Notes: generated from the letters alone by a model not told the origin. Numbered from the stretch's first letter, positions 31,900 to 42,574 are shown. The stretch is DNA of 64,000 nucleotides from Phytophthora colocasiae (GCA_018806915.1 JAGKQI010000105.1:3100001-3164000), one strand, 5' to 3'. Numbers and translations are program-made.

Positions 31900-33522
31900 C
31901 TAGAGTAAGCACTCGAACCACTTGAGGGGCTTCTTGGCGCTACTGAATAATCCCTCGCCGTTGTGGAACGTGGTGTCGGCGTGATTCAAAGCAGCAGCGT
32001 ACCAAGTCGTGGAGTACGTGGTCTTGAACGACGAGGAATCCAAGTCTCCGATGCAGCTCTGGAACTCCACCTGTACAACGAAAATCAATCAAGTGTGTGT
32101 TAGATACACCGACAACCAGCAGGGTGCAGCGAAAAATGAACTTACAATGCCGTCATTCTTCGACGAGTGATGAGGGATGAGCAAGCCTCCAGCAAGTAGA
32201 CCCGCGTATTCACTGGAGAGCAGCCCAGAGTACGTCGTTCCACACATACTAGCCGTCACATATTTCTTGTGAACAGCTCGAGCAGCAGCATAACGAGCAG
32301 AGCATTTAGAGTCGCAGTAGTCGCCACCATCATACACGAGAGATCTGCGCGTGGTGGTGCCAGGACATTGCCCAATGAGTCCGCCAAGTTCCGCCAAGAT
32401 GTTTTGAAACACGTTACCACCATCGCAGATCTGGTGAAGGAAGTCCGAGCCCATACTGCCCTTCATAGGACCACTGAGGTCCACCCAGTCGACGTTGCTT
32501 CCAATTGAGCATTTACCAGTCGCCAACGCACCCGCCAGCATGTTGTTGCCCATGGAATGCGCGACGATGATCAGGTCGTTGATCTCAGTGGACCCACTGT
32601 CAGTCTTGCCCGTGCTCACGTTCATCGCCGCGTTACATGCCTTCTGCTGCAAAGTATCGTTGTACCATTCGTAGTCTACTGTGTTCAAGATGGCAAAGCT
32701 GAAGGACGAGCAGCATGGGGCGTGTTCCGTGATATCTCCGAAGAACGAATAGCTGTCGACGATACCGCCGTCCGCCTCGACGTCCATGCCGTGGAAGAAC
32801 AGACACGGGCGAGGAGTTCCTTGGCACGCACAAGTGGAGCTAGCGAGGTGTACAGCTTCGGCTTCTTCTTTAAGAGCGCGACGTGAACTGGACATTGTGA
32901 TCCCATATAGCTGTCCGAGAGACGATAGCGCCATCGATCCGTCCGATACGGCACTGCAGTCGCTAGGAGCGTTCACCGGTTTGGAGATACTCACGTCTTG
33001 TTCCAGATACTCGAAGGAAATGCTTAAATCTTCTCCATAGACCGTGAAGTTGCCATCTTCAGTATCAGCACCAGTGCACAGCACGTAGGATTCCCCGGCA
33101 AACGTCGTGCTGAGCCAAGTCCCATTGTTGCAGGAGATTCCCTGGTCCGTATTAACTGTGGAAACTGCGGTAGCTGACGCGATTGCTTCCACAATGTCGG
33201 TAACGCTCGGGAAGAGCTCCGTAGGCAGACAAGTCGTGGAGTCCGTTGTGCTGTTGACGACTTCGTGATACGGGATGTTGTCCACTACCACCAAGTTGTG
33301 TGTTGTGCCGTTCTGCTCGAAGGAGACTTTGCCGTCGAAGGAGACGTTGGCGCCATTCAGCACGGGTTTAACGTAGACGTCGAAGGTGGAGGTGCCGTAG
33401 ACCTGCATAGTGGGCCGCTGGATATTGAAGCCAAGCTTGATCGAAGGCAGTGAAGAGGTTCCGACAACAGCGTCCAAGCCAACAAAAGCTGCAGTCGCAG
33501 CAAGAGCACGAGTAATCTTCAT
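31900..33522 (-). CDS. Secreted alpha/beta-hydrolase (lipase-like), copy A, intact
   Basis: Exon 1 is 32146-33522, exon 2 is 31900-32070, with a 75-bp GT-AG intron between; 515 aa. The start MKITRALAATAAFVG is a signal peptide, so the protein is secreted; an upstream in-frame ATG at 33651 would bury it and is rejected. The hydrolase half has CLFFHGMDVEADGG (oxyanion HG, about 243-245) and the nucleophile elbow IIVAHSMGNNM (Ser about 323), followed by LSGPMKGS. A His candidate is in LLIPHHSSKNDG. Many paired cysteines fit an extracellular enzyme. The N-terminal 200 residues form a separate beta-rich domain of unknown role. Two damaged paralogues follow in the same direction, so this is the only intact member seen. 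Confidence 0.85.
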
Positions 33523-33559
33523 GTTGAGCTGGAGAAAGGAGTCTTGAGCCCCACGTAGC

Positions 33560-33574
33560 AATTCGCGTAATGAG
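33560..33574 (-). promoter_or_regulatory. Candidate oomycete Inr of hydrolase copy A
   Basis: On the minus strand CTCATTACGCGAATT lies about 40-50 bp before the ATG at 33522. It resembles the oomycete initiator/flanking region consensus (near GCTCATTYYNCAWTTT). Transcription starting here also supports the internal ATG over the one at 33651. Confidence 0.4.
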
Positions 33575-33654
33575 ATATGTGTCGGATGTCTGCATGCTCG
33601 TTTAGTGACCTCCATCCTGACGAGCTGCAGGTGTGTTGCACCTTGAATCAAGGC

Positions 33655-34248
33655 CTTGATAACACGAAGCAGACGTCTGTCAGAGTAACCCTTTCAATAC
33701 GATAACTTCAACTAAGCAAATGTGTGAAGATATTTGAATTTAGAATTATTTTAAACTTGGATTTGTATGTCGGATGAAATGACAAGTGACAGATATAAGA
33801 GAGAGCACAGGTTTCGCCTGACATGTGTACGCGCTTTGACACACAAGTTGAGTGCAAAAAACGTCAACGTTTGGATACATTCGTCGACGTCTGCTGCTGT
33901 AGCTGCGCTGTTACTCACGAGCTGCGGATGGCCACGATGCCATTCATTTCCTGCAGACGCGAAGGCGGCGGAACGTCTTACGACTGGCCAATTCTTGACA
34001 GTGTCCGAGCAGTGTCAGAGCTTTTTCCCGCGGGATTGTCATCCTTTGACAGCTTGTGTCACTGGATCAGTGTATCTTGCTGCTTGATTACCATTATTCC
34101 TCCCTCAAAGCGCGGCGAATGTTTACCAGGATCTGTAGGATCTGTACCCCCACGTGTCCTCGGTTGACCCCTACTACATGTAGCTGGAAAAGCACTCGAA
34201 GTCGATGCAAGTTAAGATCATGCACTGGTATTTTAAAGCTTAGACGTC
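33655..34248. other. Intergenic, no gene seen
   Basis: About 590 bp between hydrolase copies A and B. Short frames on the plus strand have no recognisable features. It contains upstream sequence of copy A and the 3' flank of copy B. Confidence 0.6.
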
Positions 34249-35590
34249 TCAGAGCAGACACTCGAACCACTTCAAGGGTTTTTGTGCGCTGCTAAAGAGT
34301 CCGTCGCCATCGTGGAACGTCGTATCTGCGTGGTTCAGTTTTGCTGCGTACCAAGTGCTGGCATACGTCGTGTCAAACTTGGACGCATCTAAATCGCCAA
34401 CGCAGCTCTGGAACTCCACCTGGCAATTTCAACAAAACAGTTAGAAAGCGCTTGTACAGCGAAATGCACAACTTACAATTCCGTCATTCTTGGACGAGTG
34501 GTGAGGGATAAGCAGACCACCAGCCAACAACCCTGCATACTCCTTCGACAACAGTCCATTGTACGTCGTTCCGCAGATTCCCGCAGTCACGTACTTCTTA
34601 TGCATTGCACGTGCTGCCGCATACCGAAGAGAACAAGCAGCATCGCAGTGGTCACCTCCATCATACACAAGCGACCGGCGCGTCGTCGTTCCTGGACATT
34701 GGCCAATTAGACCTCCGAACTTGGCCAAGAGAGTGTCGTCTTTGCCATCCACCCCGCAGATCTGATAGAGGAAATCGGACCCCATACTTCCTTTCATCGG
34801 GCCGCTTAGTGCCACCCAGTCCACGTTTCGTCCGATGGAGCATTTGCCCGTCGCTAGAGCACCAGCAAACATACTGTTGCCCATAGAATGAGCCACGATA
34901 ATAACGTCATTGATCTCTGTCAAGCCACTGTCCATCTTGCCTGTAGTGACGTTCATCGCTGCGTCACAAGCTTTCTGCTGAAGCGTATCGTTATACCACG
35001 CGTAGTCAACCGTGTTTAGAACGGCAAAGTGGAAGGAGGAACAGCAAGGAGCGTGCTCTTTAATATCACCAAAGAAGGAGTATTCATCCACGATACCGCC
35101 ATCCGCCTCGACGTCCATGCCGTGGAAGAACAGACAAGGACGAGGTGTCCCTCGACAAGCACACGTCGAGCTAGAAAGACGTGCAGCACCTGCTTCTTCC
35201 TTCAATGCGCGTGAACCCTTCAATGCGGTACCGTATAGCTGCCCGAGTGAAGAGATCGCAACCGAGTTGTCCGGCACTGGTTCACAGTCTATAGGGGCAT
35301 CTAACGGTTTGGAAATGGCCACATCTTCCGATAAATACTCAAATGATGCGCTCAGATCTTCACCGTAAGCGATAAAGTTGCTGTTGTTCGCGTCAACATC
35401 CGTACACAGCACGTAAGATTCACCAGCGAATGTGGTGCTGAGCCAGGTACCATTGCACGAAATGGCTTGGTCGGTGGCGACGCTGGAGATAGGAGAAGCA
35501 GACGCAAAGGCTTCGACAATAGCAGGTAAACTGGGGATGGGTCAATGGGCAAGCAACTGGTCGAGTCGTTCTCACTGTTGATGACCTCGT
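34249..35590 (-). pseudogene. Hydrolase copy B, 3' part (split by retrotransposon)
   Basis: Exon 2 is 34249-34419, then a 57-bp GT-AG intron (34420-34476), then exon 1 from 34477 up to the element at 35591. It aligns throughout with copy A, including CLFFHGMDVEADGG and VAHSMGNSM. The coding frame changes near 35538: a one-base loss in the GACCCATCCCC context makes the upstream part read in another frame. The reading frame continues across the Gypsy element into 42305-42574: the codons for HE lie at the left side of the upstream piece and VINS resumes at 35590. Two independent lesions make this a pseudogene unless the frameshift is a sequencing error. Confidence 0.9.
35586..35590. repeat. Target-site duplication, left copy (CTCGT)
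   Basis: CTCGT precedes the LTR at 35591 and is repeated directly after the other LTR at 42305-42309. A 5-bp duplication is standard for Ty3/Gypsy integration. Confidence 0.95.
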
Positions 35591-36100
35591 TGTAACACAG
35601 TAGGCGCGCGGGGGCGAGGAAGCGGAGGCCGGACTTGGACGGCGGAGCGAAGACCCAGGGAGGCGTGACCAGTTGGTGGGCCACTGAGAGGTTGTTGGTA
35701 AATTGAAAAGTGAATTGAAATGAGGAAGGCTCTTACGGTCCTAAGCTAACTGGTGGCTCACAGAGCTCTCTCAAAAATCCAGTAGAATGTATCCTAGAGC
35801 CTATCTTTTCCTATCTTCTGATTTGGCTATCTACCAATGATTTTCCTATAAACTTCCACGTAGCAATGTTGACTTGACTCCTGGGCGTCCCATAATCAAG
35901 CTTCGAGAACCTTCTCGAATTTCAGCCAATGAGACTCTCTCAATGTCTCAGCTGAATGGCGTAAACCACAATGGCATAATACCAGAATCTAGTTTTAGCC
36001 AATCACAAAGTGGGTACATGTAGAGATATGTAGATTGCACTACAGTGCATCAACTTGCACTTCAATGCCGACGGAGTGCTATCGACAGCATTCCGTCACA
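35591..36100 (-). repeat. LTR (3' LTR of the element)
   Basis: It begins TGTAACACAG and ends TTCCGTCACA on the plus strand. It is identical to the partner at 41796-42304 except for one substitution and one G. Since the coding strand is minus, this is the 3' LTR. Confidence 0.95.
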
Positions 36101-36128
36101 TTACCTCCCTTCGAGAAAGAGCCTCCCC

Positions 36129-37997
36129 CTAGAAAGGATTCTCTCTCTTCTTGGACTTCCAATAGAGGTCGATGAGACCAGGGATCTGTTTCAGATTCTC
36201 AACAGGTTCCCATGTGGCCTCCTTCTTGGTCTCGCCTAACCACCAAACCTTGTACTGCGGCTTCCCCTTGTACTTACGGTGGTTAATCACGGCTTCGACC
36301 AGTTGCCCTTCAGTTCCATCGGCTAACACAACCTTGTTCACCTTTTGCCTGCGCTTCGGGTCTTTGCGGTACGGCTTCAACAGTGATGTATGGAAAACTG
36401 GATGCAACTTCAGGTTCTTCGATAATCCCAACTCATACGAGTCTCGAGATACCTTCTTCTGGACCGGGAATGGTCCAATGAACCTCGGAGCTAACTTCTT
36501 CGACTGTGCGTACCCCTTATGACGGATATCCAAATTCTTCCCATCTAGTAGCACCATGTCGCCAATTTTGAAGTCTTGGACAAGTCTGTTCCTGTCGTAA
36601 TAATGCTTCATGCGCTCCTGTGCTTCACTCATACGGTCTTGCGCGACCTTGAGGAAGGCTTCCTGTCGGAGTAGAAACTCTTTTGCTGCTTTCTCCAACT
36701 TCTTAAACTCCGGATCTGCCGCGATATCGTCGGGCATATATGGAATATATCCTAGATCCGCTTCAAATGGTGACATGCCAATCGTAGCATGCAATCGCCG
36801 ATTATAGGCGAACTCTGCCAAATGAAGAAACTCATCCCAATCATTCTGGGCTGGGTTGATAACACCTCGAAGATAATCTCCGATAAAACGATTTGTACGT
36901 TCCGTTTGTCCATCCGTCTGCGGCCTAAATGCCGATGACAGGTTATGCTGCGTTCCCATAGCAGTGATAACAGCCTGCCAAAACTTAGACGTAAATTTGG
37001 AGTCACGATCAGACACAATCGTCTTCGGAAGGCCATGATCTCTTACATAACTCTTCATGAAAACATTCGCAATATCCTCTGCGCTGTCTGTCGTCTGCGT
37101 AGCAATAAACTTTGCACGCTTGGTCAATCGATCCACAATGACCATGATGGCATTCAAACCATCCTTGCTGGGAGGTAGAGACACAATGAAATCCATTGAA
37201 ATGTCGACCCATCTACCTCGTGGTATCTCCAGCGGTTGAAGTAATCCGGGAGGCTTCACCTGCCTCGCTTTGTTGCGCTGACACATTTCACAAGTGTTCA
37301 CATAGCGCTGAATATACTTCATCATCTTCGGCCAATAGTACTTCTCACGTACTGCGACATAGGTCTTGTAATACCCTGGGTGGCCTGCCGTTACTGCATC
37401 GTGGTTCTCACAAATGACTCGATTCTTCAGATCTTCGTCATCGGGAATGTACAATCTAGGACTCTCATCTTCACGCGTCTGATAATACAGCACGCCATGA
37501 TCTAGCGAGTAATGCGGAACCTTGTCTCCAAGCTGTAGCTTCTTGACAAGTCCTTGCAAGTCCTTGTTCCACGAGTACATCTTCACTGCGGATTGTGCCA
37601 CGGTCATATTGTTCTCGACCATGGTAGCCACAATTTCACGGTTTTGAGCCGTATCAAGAAGTTCCTTCAGGCTCACTTGCGCTGCCTTATGCTCGAACTC
37701 AGGATTTCTCGACATCGCATCTGCGACTACATTCGTCTCTCCTGGAATCCATTTGAACAGAGGCTGAAACTCCGCAAGTTCGTTGAACCACCGCGCAATG
37801 CGTCGATTCGTCGTCTTCTGCGTGAGAATCATCTCAATGCTCTTGTGATCTGTTTCCACCAGGAATGGCTTGTCGAGAAGATACACGCGCCATGTCTTCA
37901 ACGCATGCATAATAGCGAGTAGTTCCTGTTCGCGAACTGGATAATTCAGTTCTGCTGGCTTCATCTTTCTGCCCGTATAGGCTATTGGATGTTCCAA
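36129..37997 (-). CDS. Gypsy pol part 2: RNase H, integrase, chromodomain-like tail
   Basis: 622 codons. RNase H begins at the N-terminus (MEHPIAYTGRKM...ETDHKSIE). The integrase zinc-binding motif is HPGYYKTY...CEMCQRNK. The DDE catalytic core has WVDISMDFIV, VSDRDSKF and QTDGQTERTNR. A C-terminal segment (VEAVINHRKYKGKPQYKVWW...ATWEPVENL) has chromodomain form; such domains steer chromovirus integration to marked chromatin. The frame is offset from the RT frame by one base near 37990, so it is separated from the rest of pol as sequenced. Confidence 0.92.
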   Translation of the reverse strand: MEHPIAYTGRKMKPAELNYPVREQELLAIMHALKTWRVYLLDKPFLVETDHKSIEMILTQKTTNRRIARWFNELAEFQPLFKWIPGETNVVADAMSRNPEFEHKAAQVSLKELLDTAQNREIVATMVENNMTVAQSAVKMYSWNKDLQGLVKKLQLGDKVPHYSLDHGVLYYQTREDESPRLYIPDDEDLKNRVICENHDAVTAGHPGYYKTYVAVREKYYWPKMMKYIQRYVNTCEMCQRNKARQVKPPGLLQPLEIPRGRWVDISMDFIVSLPPSKDGLNAIMVIVDRLTKRAKFIATQTTDSAEDIANVFMKSYVRDHGLPKTIVSDRDSKFTSKFWQAVITAMGTQHNLSSAFRPQTDGQTERTNRFIGDYLRGVINPAQNDWDEFLHLAEFAYNRRLHATIGMSPFEADLGYIPYMPDDIAADPEFKKLEKAAKEFLLRQEAFLKVAQDRMSEAQERMKHYYDRNRLVQDFKIGDMVLLDGKNLDIRHKGYAQSKKLAPRFIGPFPVQKKVSRDSYELGLSKNLKLHPVFHTSLLKPYRKDPKRRQKVNKVVLADGTEGQLVEAVINHRKYKGKPQYKVWWLGETKKEATWEPVENLKQIPGLIDLYWKSKKRENPF

Positions 37998-40276
37998 CCC
38001 TCCTCCTTTTGAAATAAGACCCCCCCAATTGCGAAATTTGAGGCGTCCATCCGAATTCCGAAAGGTTTGGAGAAATCAGGAAGACTGAGAACCGGAGGTG
38101 ATGACAAGCGCTTCTTAAGCTCGTCAAAACAGTGTAATTGGTTCTCATCGAGTTCGATAGCATCACGAGAACGTTTTCCCTTGATACATTCATGCAAAGG
38201 ACCTGCAAACTGCGCGAAATCCTTGCAAAATCTCGAAACGTAAACCGTTGTCCCCAGGAAGCTCTCCATTTGCTTCTTGGTCTTGGGGACTGGCCACTCG
38301 GCGATAATCTTCACCTTATCTGGGTCCATACGAACGCCCTTGCGTCCGACAAAGTCGCCTAAGCATGGAATCTCATCCACGCAAAATTGGCATTTGGACA
38401 GTTTGATGTAGAGCTTCTGCTCTTCACATCGCTTCAATACCCTGTCCAGTGCTGCGATGTGGTCGTTCACATCTTCACCCTTCGTGTATACGTAGATATC
38501 ATCGAAGTAAATCTTCGCCACATCACTCAAATCCATGAAAACCTTTTGCAGCAGTCGATTAAAGGTTCCTGGGCTACCACTGAGCCCCATGGGTGTGACG
38601 AGATATTCAAATAGACCATCTGGGGTCGAGAAAGCAGTGAAAGGTATATCTGCTTCTCGTAACTTCACTTGGTAATAACCCCAAAGTAAGTCCATGCACG
38701 AATACCAATAGCTACCGGCCATCGCATCAAAGGTATCTTCCTTGCGAGGCATAGGAATAGCTGGTAAAATCGTCGCCAAGTTCAATAGACGATAATCGTG
38801 CACAATACGCCATCCGACTGGTTTCTTCACACAGAAAGTCGGTGCACAAAATGCTGACGTACTCGGTCGAATGATGCCAGCCTGAACCATCTCTTTGGTC
38901 CATTCCTGAATCGTTTTTCTCTGATCAGGACTTTGGCGCCATTGTTTGACCGAAATCGGTTGAGTACCGGGTTTGAGCAAAATCTCGTGCTCAATTCCTT
39001 CCCGTACTGGCGGTGTCTCATTCGGAAGTTCCGTACGGAAAACCGTATCCGCATACTTCAGTAGCGTCTCATACGCCGGATTATCCTTGAGAGCGTCCCA
39101 TCCTTGACTCTTGAAGCGTTCAGCCTTCTCCGAATCATGCGGATTGATGACAAACACTGCCTCAATATCCTTGTCCCTACGCAACATCTGCTGGAACTGT
39201 TTGGACGAAATAATCTTCGTTCGCCCAAACTGGCCGTTGTGGCCATGCTGCCGATAGTAATTGAAAATCTCACGGGCCTGCGCAACTCTGGCGCGGCGTT
39301 GTCCTGCCACCCAACGGGCTGGACGAGTCTTCGGCAGTCTCAACTTCACAGTCTGCGTGTTCTCCACCTTGATGCGAGGTGCAATCTGTCCAGTATTCCA
39401 GTCGATATCAGGGTTCTGCTCCCGCAGCCACATCATGCCCAAAACAACATCCTTTCCTTCAGGAACAGGCATGACTTGGAATGTTCCCGTTGTCAAAGGA
39501 AACCCTGGTAACTGCAGAGACATCTCTACAGTCCGACGTGGACGATGCACAACTTGATCATAACCGAGATCAACTTGCATCATGTCACCTTCCGTGACAT
39601 CCAACTCAAGCTTCTTCACCAACTCCTCAGTAACGCCATTCAGGCTACTGCCGTTGTCGATGAATATCGAGACGGGCCTCTCTTGGTCATCCGTCTTGAA
39701 TGCTCGAGCTTCAGCCTCTAGGATCGCATACACTGCGCCCTGCATGTACCGATTTGCTTCAGTACGTTTTGGCTGAGTACAATCTGGAGAAATGTGGCCA
39801 AACTTGCCACAGTTTCTGCACGTAGCTGTCTTTTTCCAATCATCGCTCTTGCCTTTCTTCTTGTCGGAGCTCTTTGAATTCTGCTTCGACTTAGACGCAC
39901 GATGCCCCGAGCTTGATGATCCTTGCGAACCCTTCGCAGGAGCTCTAGGGGGTTTTCCCGAGTAGTGCGCAAACTCAAAATTCGACGCAATCTCAATGGC
40001 ATCTTGCAGTGTTGAAGGACTCTCTTCCTTGATCTTCCTCGCTGTCTCCTCTCGCAAACCGTTCTGAAAGAAGAAACGCTTCTCCAACTCGCTGATAGAC
40101 AACTCTGTCTGTGATAGCAAGTCTTGAAACTTGGAGACGTAATCATGGATGGTCTCATTCTGTTTGAGACGAAACATCCTCTCGCGAAGATCATATTCAG
40201 AAGTCCTTCGGCCTGAAACGAGTGCGAAGTCTTCCCTTGAAGAGCGACCATGTGGGCTGTACGTTCGTACCCTCAC
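37982..40276 (-). CDS. Gypsy gag C-terminus, protease and reverse transcriptase
   Basis: 764 codons. The capsid-like helical region (RMFRLKQNETIHDYVSKFQ) is followed by a zinc knuckle CRNCGKFGHISPDC, a protease with IFIDNGSSLNGV, and RT with the catalytic block IYFDDIYVYT. It ends in the RT/RNase H connection (MDASNFAIGGVLFQ). Gag and pol are fused in one frame. The real upstream part of gag lies in the frame at 40197-41018; an extra T near 40199 separates them. The nominal ATG at 40276 is unlikely to be a true start. Confidence 0.9.
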   Translation of the reverse strand: MRVRTYSPHGRSSREDFALVSGRRTSEYDLRERMFRLKQNETIHDYVSKFQDLLSQTELSISELEKRFFFQNGLREETARKIKEESPSTLQDAIEIASNFEFAHYSGKPPRAPAKGSQGSSSSGHRASKSKQNSKSSDKKKGKSDDWKKTATCRNCGKFGHISPDCTQPKRTEANRYMQGAVYAILEAEARAFKTDDQERPVSIFIDNGSSLNGVTEELVKKLELDVTEGDMMQVDLGYDQVVHRPRRTVEMSLQLPGFPLTTGTFQVMPVPEGKDVVLGMMWLREQNPDIDWNTGQIAPRIKVENTQTVKLRLPKTRPARWVAGQRRARVAQAREIFNYYRQHGHNGQFGRTKIISSKQFQQMLRRDKDIEAVFVINPHDSEKAERFKSQGWDALKDNPAYETLLKYADTVFRTELPNETPPVREGIEHEILLKPGTQPISVKQWRQSPDQRKTIQEWTKEMVQAGIIRPSTSAFCAPTFCVKKPVGWRIVHDYRLLNLATILPAIPMPRKEDTFDAMAGSYWYSCMDLLWGYYQVKLREADIPFTAFSTPDGLFEYLVTPMGLSGSPGTFNRLLQKVFMDLSDVAKIYFDDIYVYTKGEDVNDHIAALDRVLKRCEEQKLYIKLSKCQFCVDEIPCLGDFVGRKGVRMDPDKVKIIAEWPVPKTKKQMESFLGTTVYVSRFCKDFAQFAGPLHECIKGKRSRDAIELDENQLHCFDELKKRLSSPPVLSLPDFSKPFGIRMDASNFAIGGVLFQKEEGWNIQ

Positions 40277-41018
40277 ACTCTGCGATAAACGCGCGATACC
40301 AATTCAGCACTGACTTGCCTAAGTTGCTGGAGATCATCGTCACAAAATCCGATGTATCTGCCTCCATCAACTCGCGTCTGCTTGCGTAATACTGCTCGGT
40401 GGCGAAGATCCATAACTCAATATCTTCGCCGTATTTGCCTTCATACATAGGCGGATCCTTCTTTCTTTGCTCACCCCTGGACGCAACTAGATATTCGAAT
40501 CTTGCGTTGGCCTGCTGCATCTGTGCTTGCAACTGGGTTTGCATCTGGGCTTGGTATGACTGTTGCTGCTGCGTTAAGTAAACTAACAGCTGTTGCATCG
40601 ACATCGTGTCTGATGCTGCGCCTGCTTGTCCCGACGACATATTCGTAGCTTGCGGTTGACCCTGTGGATCAGGAGTCGTCCTAGCCGTTGGTTGCGGTTG
40701 GCCCTGTGGATCAGGAGCCGTCCTAGCCGTTGCTTGCGGTTGGCCCTGTGGATCAGGAGCCGTCCTAGCCGTTGCTTGCGGTTGGCCCTGTGGATCAGGA
40801 GCCGTCCTAGCCGTTGCTTGCGGTTGGCTCTGTGGAATAGGAGCCGTCCTAGCGGTTGCCTGCGGTTGGCCCTGGTGTGAATCAGGTGCCGTCCTGGCTG
40901 TTGCCTGCGGTTGGCCCTGGAGTGAATCAGGAGCCGTCCTGGCAGTCGTTCGAGGCGTTCTACGCGGACGCGGGTTTGGAGAGTCGCGCTCACTCGATCT
41001 ACCACGTATAGATGACAT
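40197..41018 (-). CDS. Gypsy gag N-terminus with 14-residue tandem repeats
   Basis: 273 codons from ATG 41018. Residues about 30-125 are eight tandem copies of a unit like PDPQGQPQATARTA (42-bp repeat, 40644-40931). A Gln-rich coiled coil follows, then the start of a Ty3-type capsid domain (DPPMYEGKYGEDIELWIFATEQYY). It stops at 40197 right after RFRPKDF; the natural continuation EYDLRERMF lies one base over in the next frame. Confidence 0.88.
   Translation of the reverse strand: MSSIRGRSSERDSPNPRPRRTPRTTARTAPDSLQGQPQATARTAPDSHQGQPQATARTAPIPQSQPQATARTAPDPQGQPQATARTAPDPQGQPQATARTAPDPQGQPQPTARTTPDPQGQPQATNMSSGQAGAASDTMSMQQLLVYLTQQQQSYQAQMQTQLQAQMQQANARFEYLVASRGEQRKKDPPMYEGKYGEDIELWIFATEQYYASRRELMEADTSDFVTMISSNLGKSVLNWYRAFIAECEGTNVQPTWSLFKGRLRTRFRPKDF
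40644..40931. repeat. 42-bp tandem repeat within gag
   Basis: Eight units, the central ones nearly identical at DNA level, encode a Pro/Gln/Ala/Thr-rich disordered linker. Copies at the 5' end of gag are more diverged. Confidence 0.88.
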
Positions 41019-41095
41019 TTCGAGTGGACTTTTCGTAGCACGAACTCAATCCAATAAAACCCAAAAACCCAATGAAAGAAGGAGAAAACCTTTCT

Positions 41096-41461
41096 TTAGT
41101 TACGACTACTGCTTACTTCGCGATCTAGCTTGATCGTAGTGATGTCTTCAAGATGTCCGAGCTCGACGAAAATCTCGTTAAGTAAGCCCTTGACTCTCTC
41201 TGCAACCGCGTCGTCCTCAATACGATTTGTCAGTTTCTTGAAACGACGGGTAATGCGACGAGACTTCTTGATATTCTTAAGCAGATCCTCTTGAAGCTTA
41301 GAGAACTTCTCAGCGTCGTAAGGGTAGTCGAAAAGACTCGTATCAGGAAGAGGAGCTCGTCTCACAACTTTGACAACCGGTGGTTTCGAACTGTCTGTCA
41401 AGTTGAGCTCACGACTCTTCCTTTTACGACTCTTGTTGTGGCTCGGTTTGTACCGACCCAT
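41096..41461 (-). CDS. Small ORF in Gypsy leader, unknown function
   Basis: 121 codons from ATG 41461, lying between the 5' LTR and gag in the sense direction. The protein is basic at the N-terminus (HNKSRKRKSR) and helical and charged later (KNIKKSRRITRRFKKL). I see no known domain. It could be an accessory protein, an upstream ORF, or an N-terminal Gag piece. Confidence 0.5.
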   Translation of the reverse strand: MGRYKPSHNKSRKRKSRELNLTDSSKPPVVKVVRRAPLPDTSLFDYPYDAEKFSKLQEDLLKNIKKSRRITRRFKKLTNRIEDDAVAERVKGLLNEIFVELGHLEDITTIKLDREVSSSRN

Positions 41462-41795
41462 ACACCAAAAGAAAGGGTAAATTGGAAGCTACCGGGGAGC
41501 GATGGAAATAAAAGCTGCACTTAAGAGCGTTCCAAGCACTGAACCGGCTTCTAGTAGCGACCAAAGAGTTACGTGCACTAGGCAGAGATATACCAACCTT
41601 TCAAAGTTGATTCCCTGACCTGTGATGGGCACGAACTCTCCCAAAGACAACCCAAAAGAGACCCCTTTAGGCCTAGCACTTCCCCAGCAATTGGCTGGTG
41701 CTAATAGCCAAGGATCTACTCGCTTCTGGCTATGCCGCCCACGAGAGACCCGACCTTGGACGATGGAGCGAAGCTTGACCCGACAAGCGCTACTA

Positions 41796-42304
41796 TGTAA
41801 CACAGTAAGCGCGCGGGGCGAGGAAGCGGAGGCCGGACTTGGACGGCGGAGCGAAGACCCAGGGAGGCGTGACCAGTTGGTGGGCCACTGAGAGGTTGTT
41901 GGTAAATTGAAAAGTGAATTGAAATGAGGAAGGCTCTTACGGTCCTAAGCTAACTGGTGGCTCACAGAGCTCTCTCAAAAATCCAGTAGAATGTATCCTA
42001 GAGCCTATCTTTTCCTATCTTCTGATTTGGCTATCTACCAATGATTTTCCTATAAACTTCCACGTAGCAATGTTGACTTGACTCCTGGGCGTCCCATAAT
42101 CAAGCTTCGAGAACCTTCTCGAATTTCAGCCAATGAGACTCTCTCAATGTCTCAGCTGAATGGCGTAAACCACAATGGCATAATACCAGAATCTAGTTTT
42201 AGCCAATCACAAAGTGGGTACATGTAGAGATATGTAGATTGCACTACAGTGCATCAACTTGCACTTCAATGCCGACGGAGTGCTATCGACAGCATTCCGT
42301 CACA
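41796..42304 (-). repeat. LTR (5' LTR of the element)
   Basis: Partner of 35591-36100. On the minus strand it is followed by TAGTAGCGCTTGTCGG, a possible primer-binding site if the first G of a TGG has mutated to A. Confidence 0.95.
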
Positions 42305-42574
42305 CTCGTGGAACGGCACATTGTCCACCAGATAGAAGTTGTGGGTGACACCGTCTTGCTCCAAGGTGGCCTTGCCGTCGAACGTAACGTTGCTGCCTTT
42401 AAGCACAGGCTTGACGTAGATATCGAAAGACGTGGATCCGTAGAGTGCCATGGTAGATCGGTGCAGATTGAAGCCGAGCTTGATTGACGGCAAAGCCGAT
42501 GTAGCGTAGGCCAAGTCAAAGCCTCCGGAGGCTGTAAGGACTGTCAATGTGGAAAGGTATCGGGAAGCAACCAT
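42305..42574 (-). pseudogene. Hydrolase copy B, 5' part (signal peptide exon portion)
   Basis: It begins with ATG 42574 and MVASRYLSTLTVLTASGG, a signal-peptide-like start, and continues with LPSIKLGFNLHRSTMALYG as in copy A. It is open to the target duplication at 42305-42309, where the Gypsy element interrupts the codons for His-Glu. Together with 34249-35590 it forms one gene. Confidence 0.9.

Larger units (their letters stand above)
35591..42304 (-). mobile_element. Full-length Ty3/Gypsy retrotransposon inserted in hydrolase copy B (6,714 bp)
   Basis: It is flanked by LTRs of 510 bp (35591-36100) and 509 bp (41796-42304) and by the CTCGT duplication. Coding strand is minus: leader ORF, gag, protease-RT-RNase H, integrase with a C-terminal chromodomain-like tail. 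The LTRs differ by one substitution (35603 versus 41808) and one G in a G-run, so insertion is recent. Two one-base frame breaks (near 40199 and near 37990) prevent a full polyprotein. A purine tract (minus strand, 36101-36113) abuts the 3' LTR. Confidence 0.95.
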
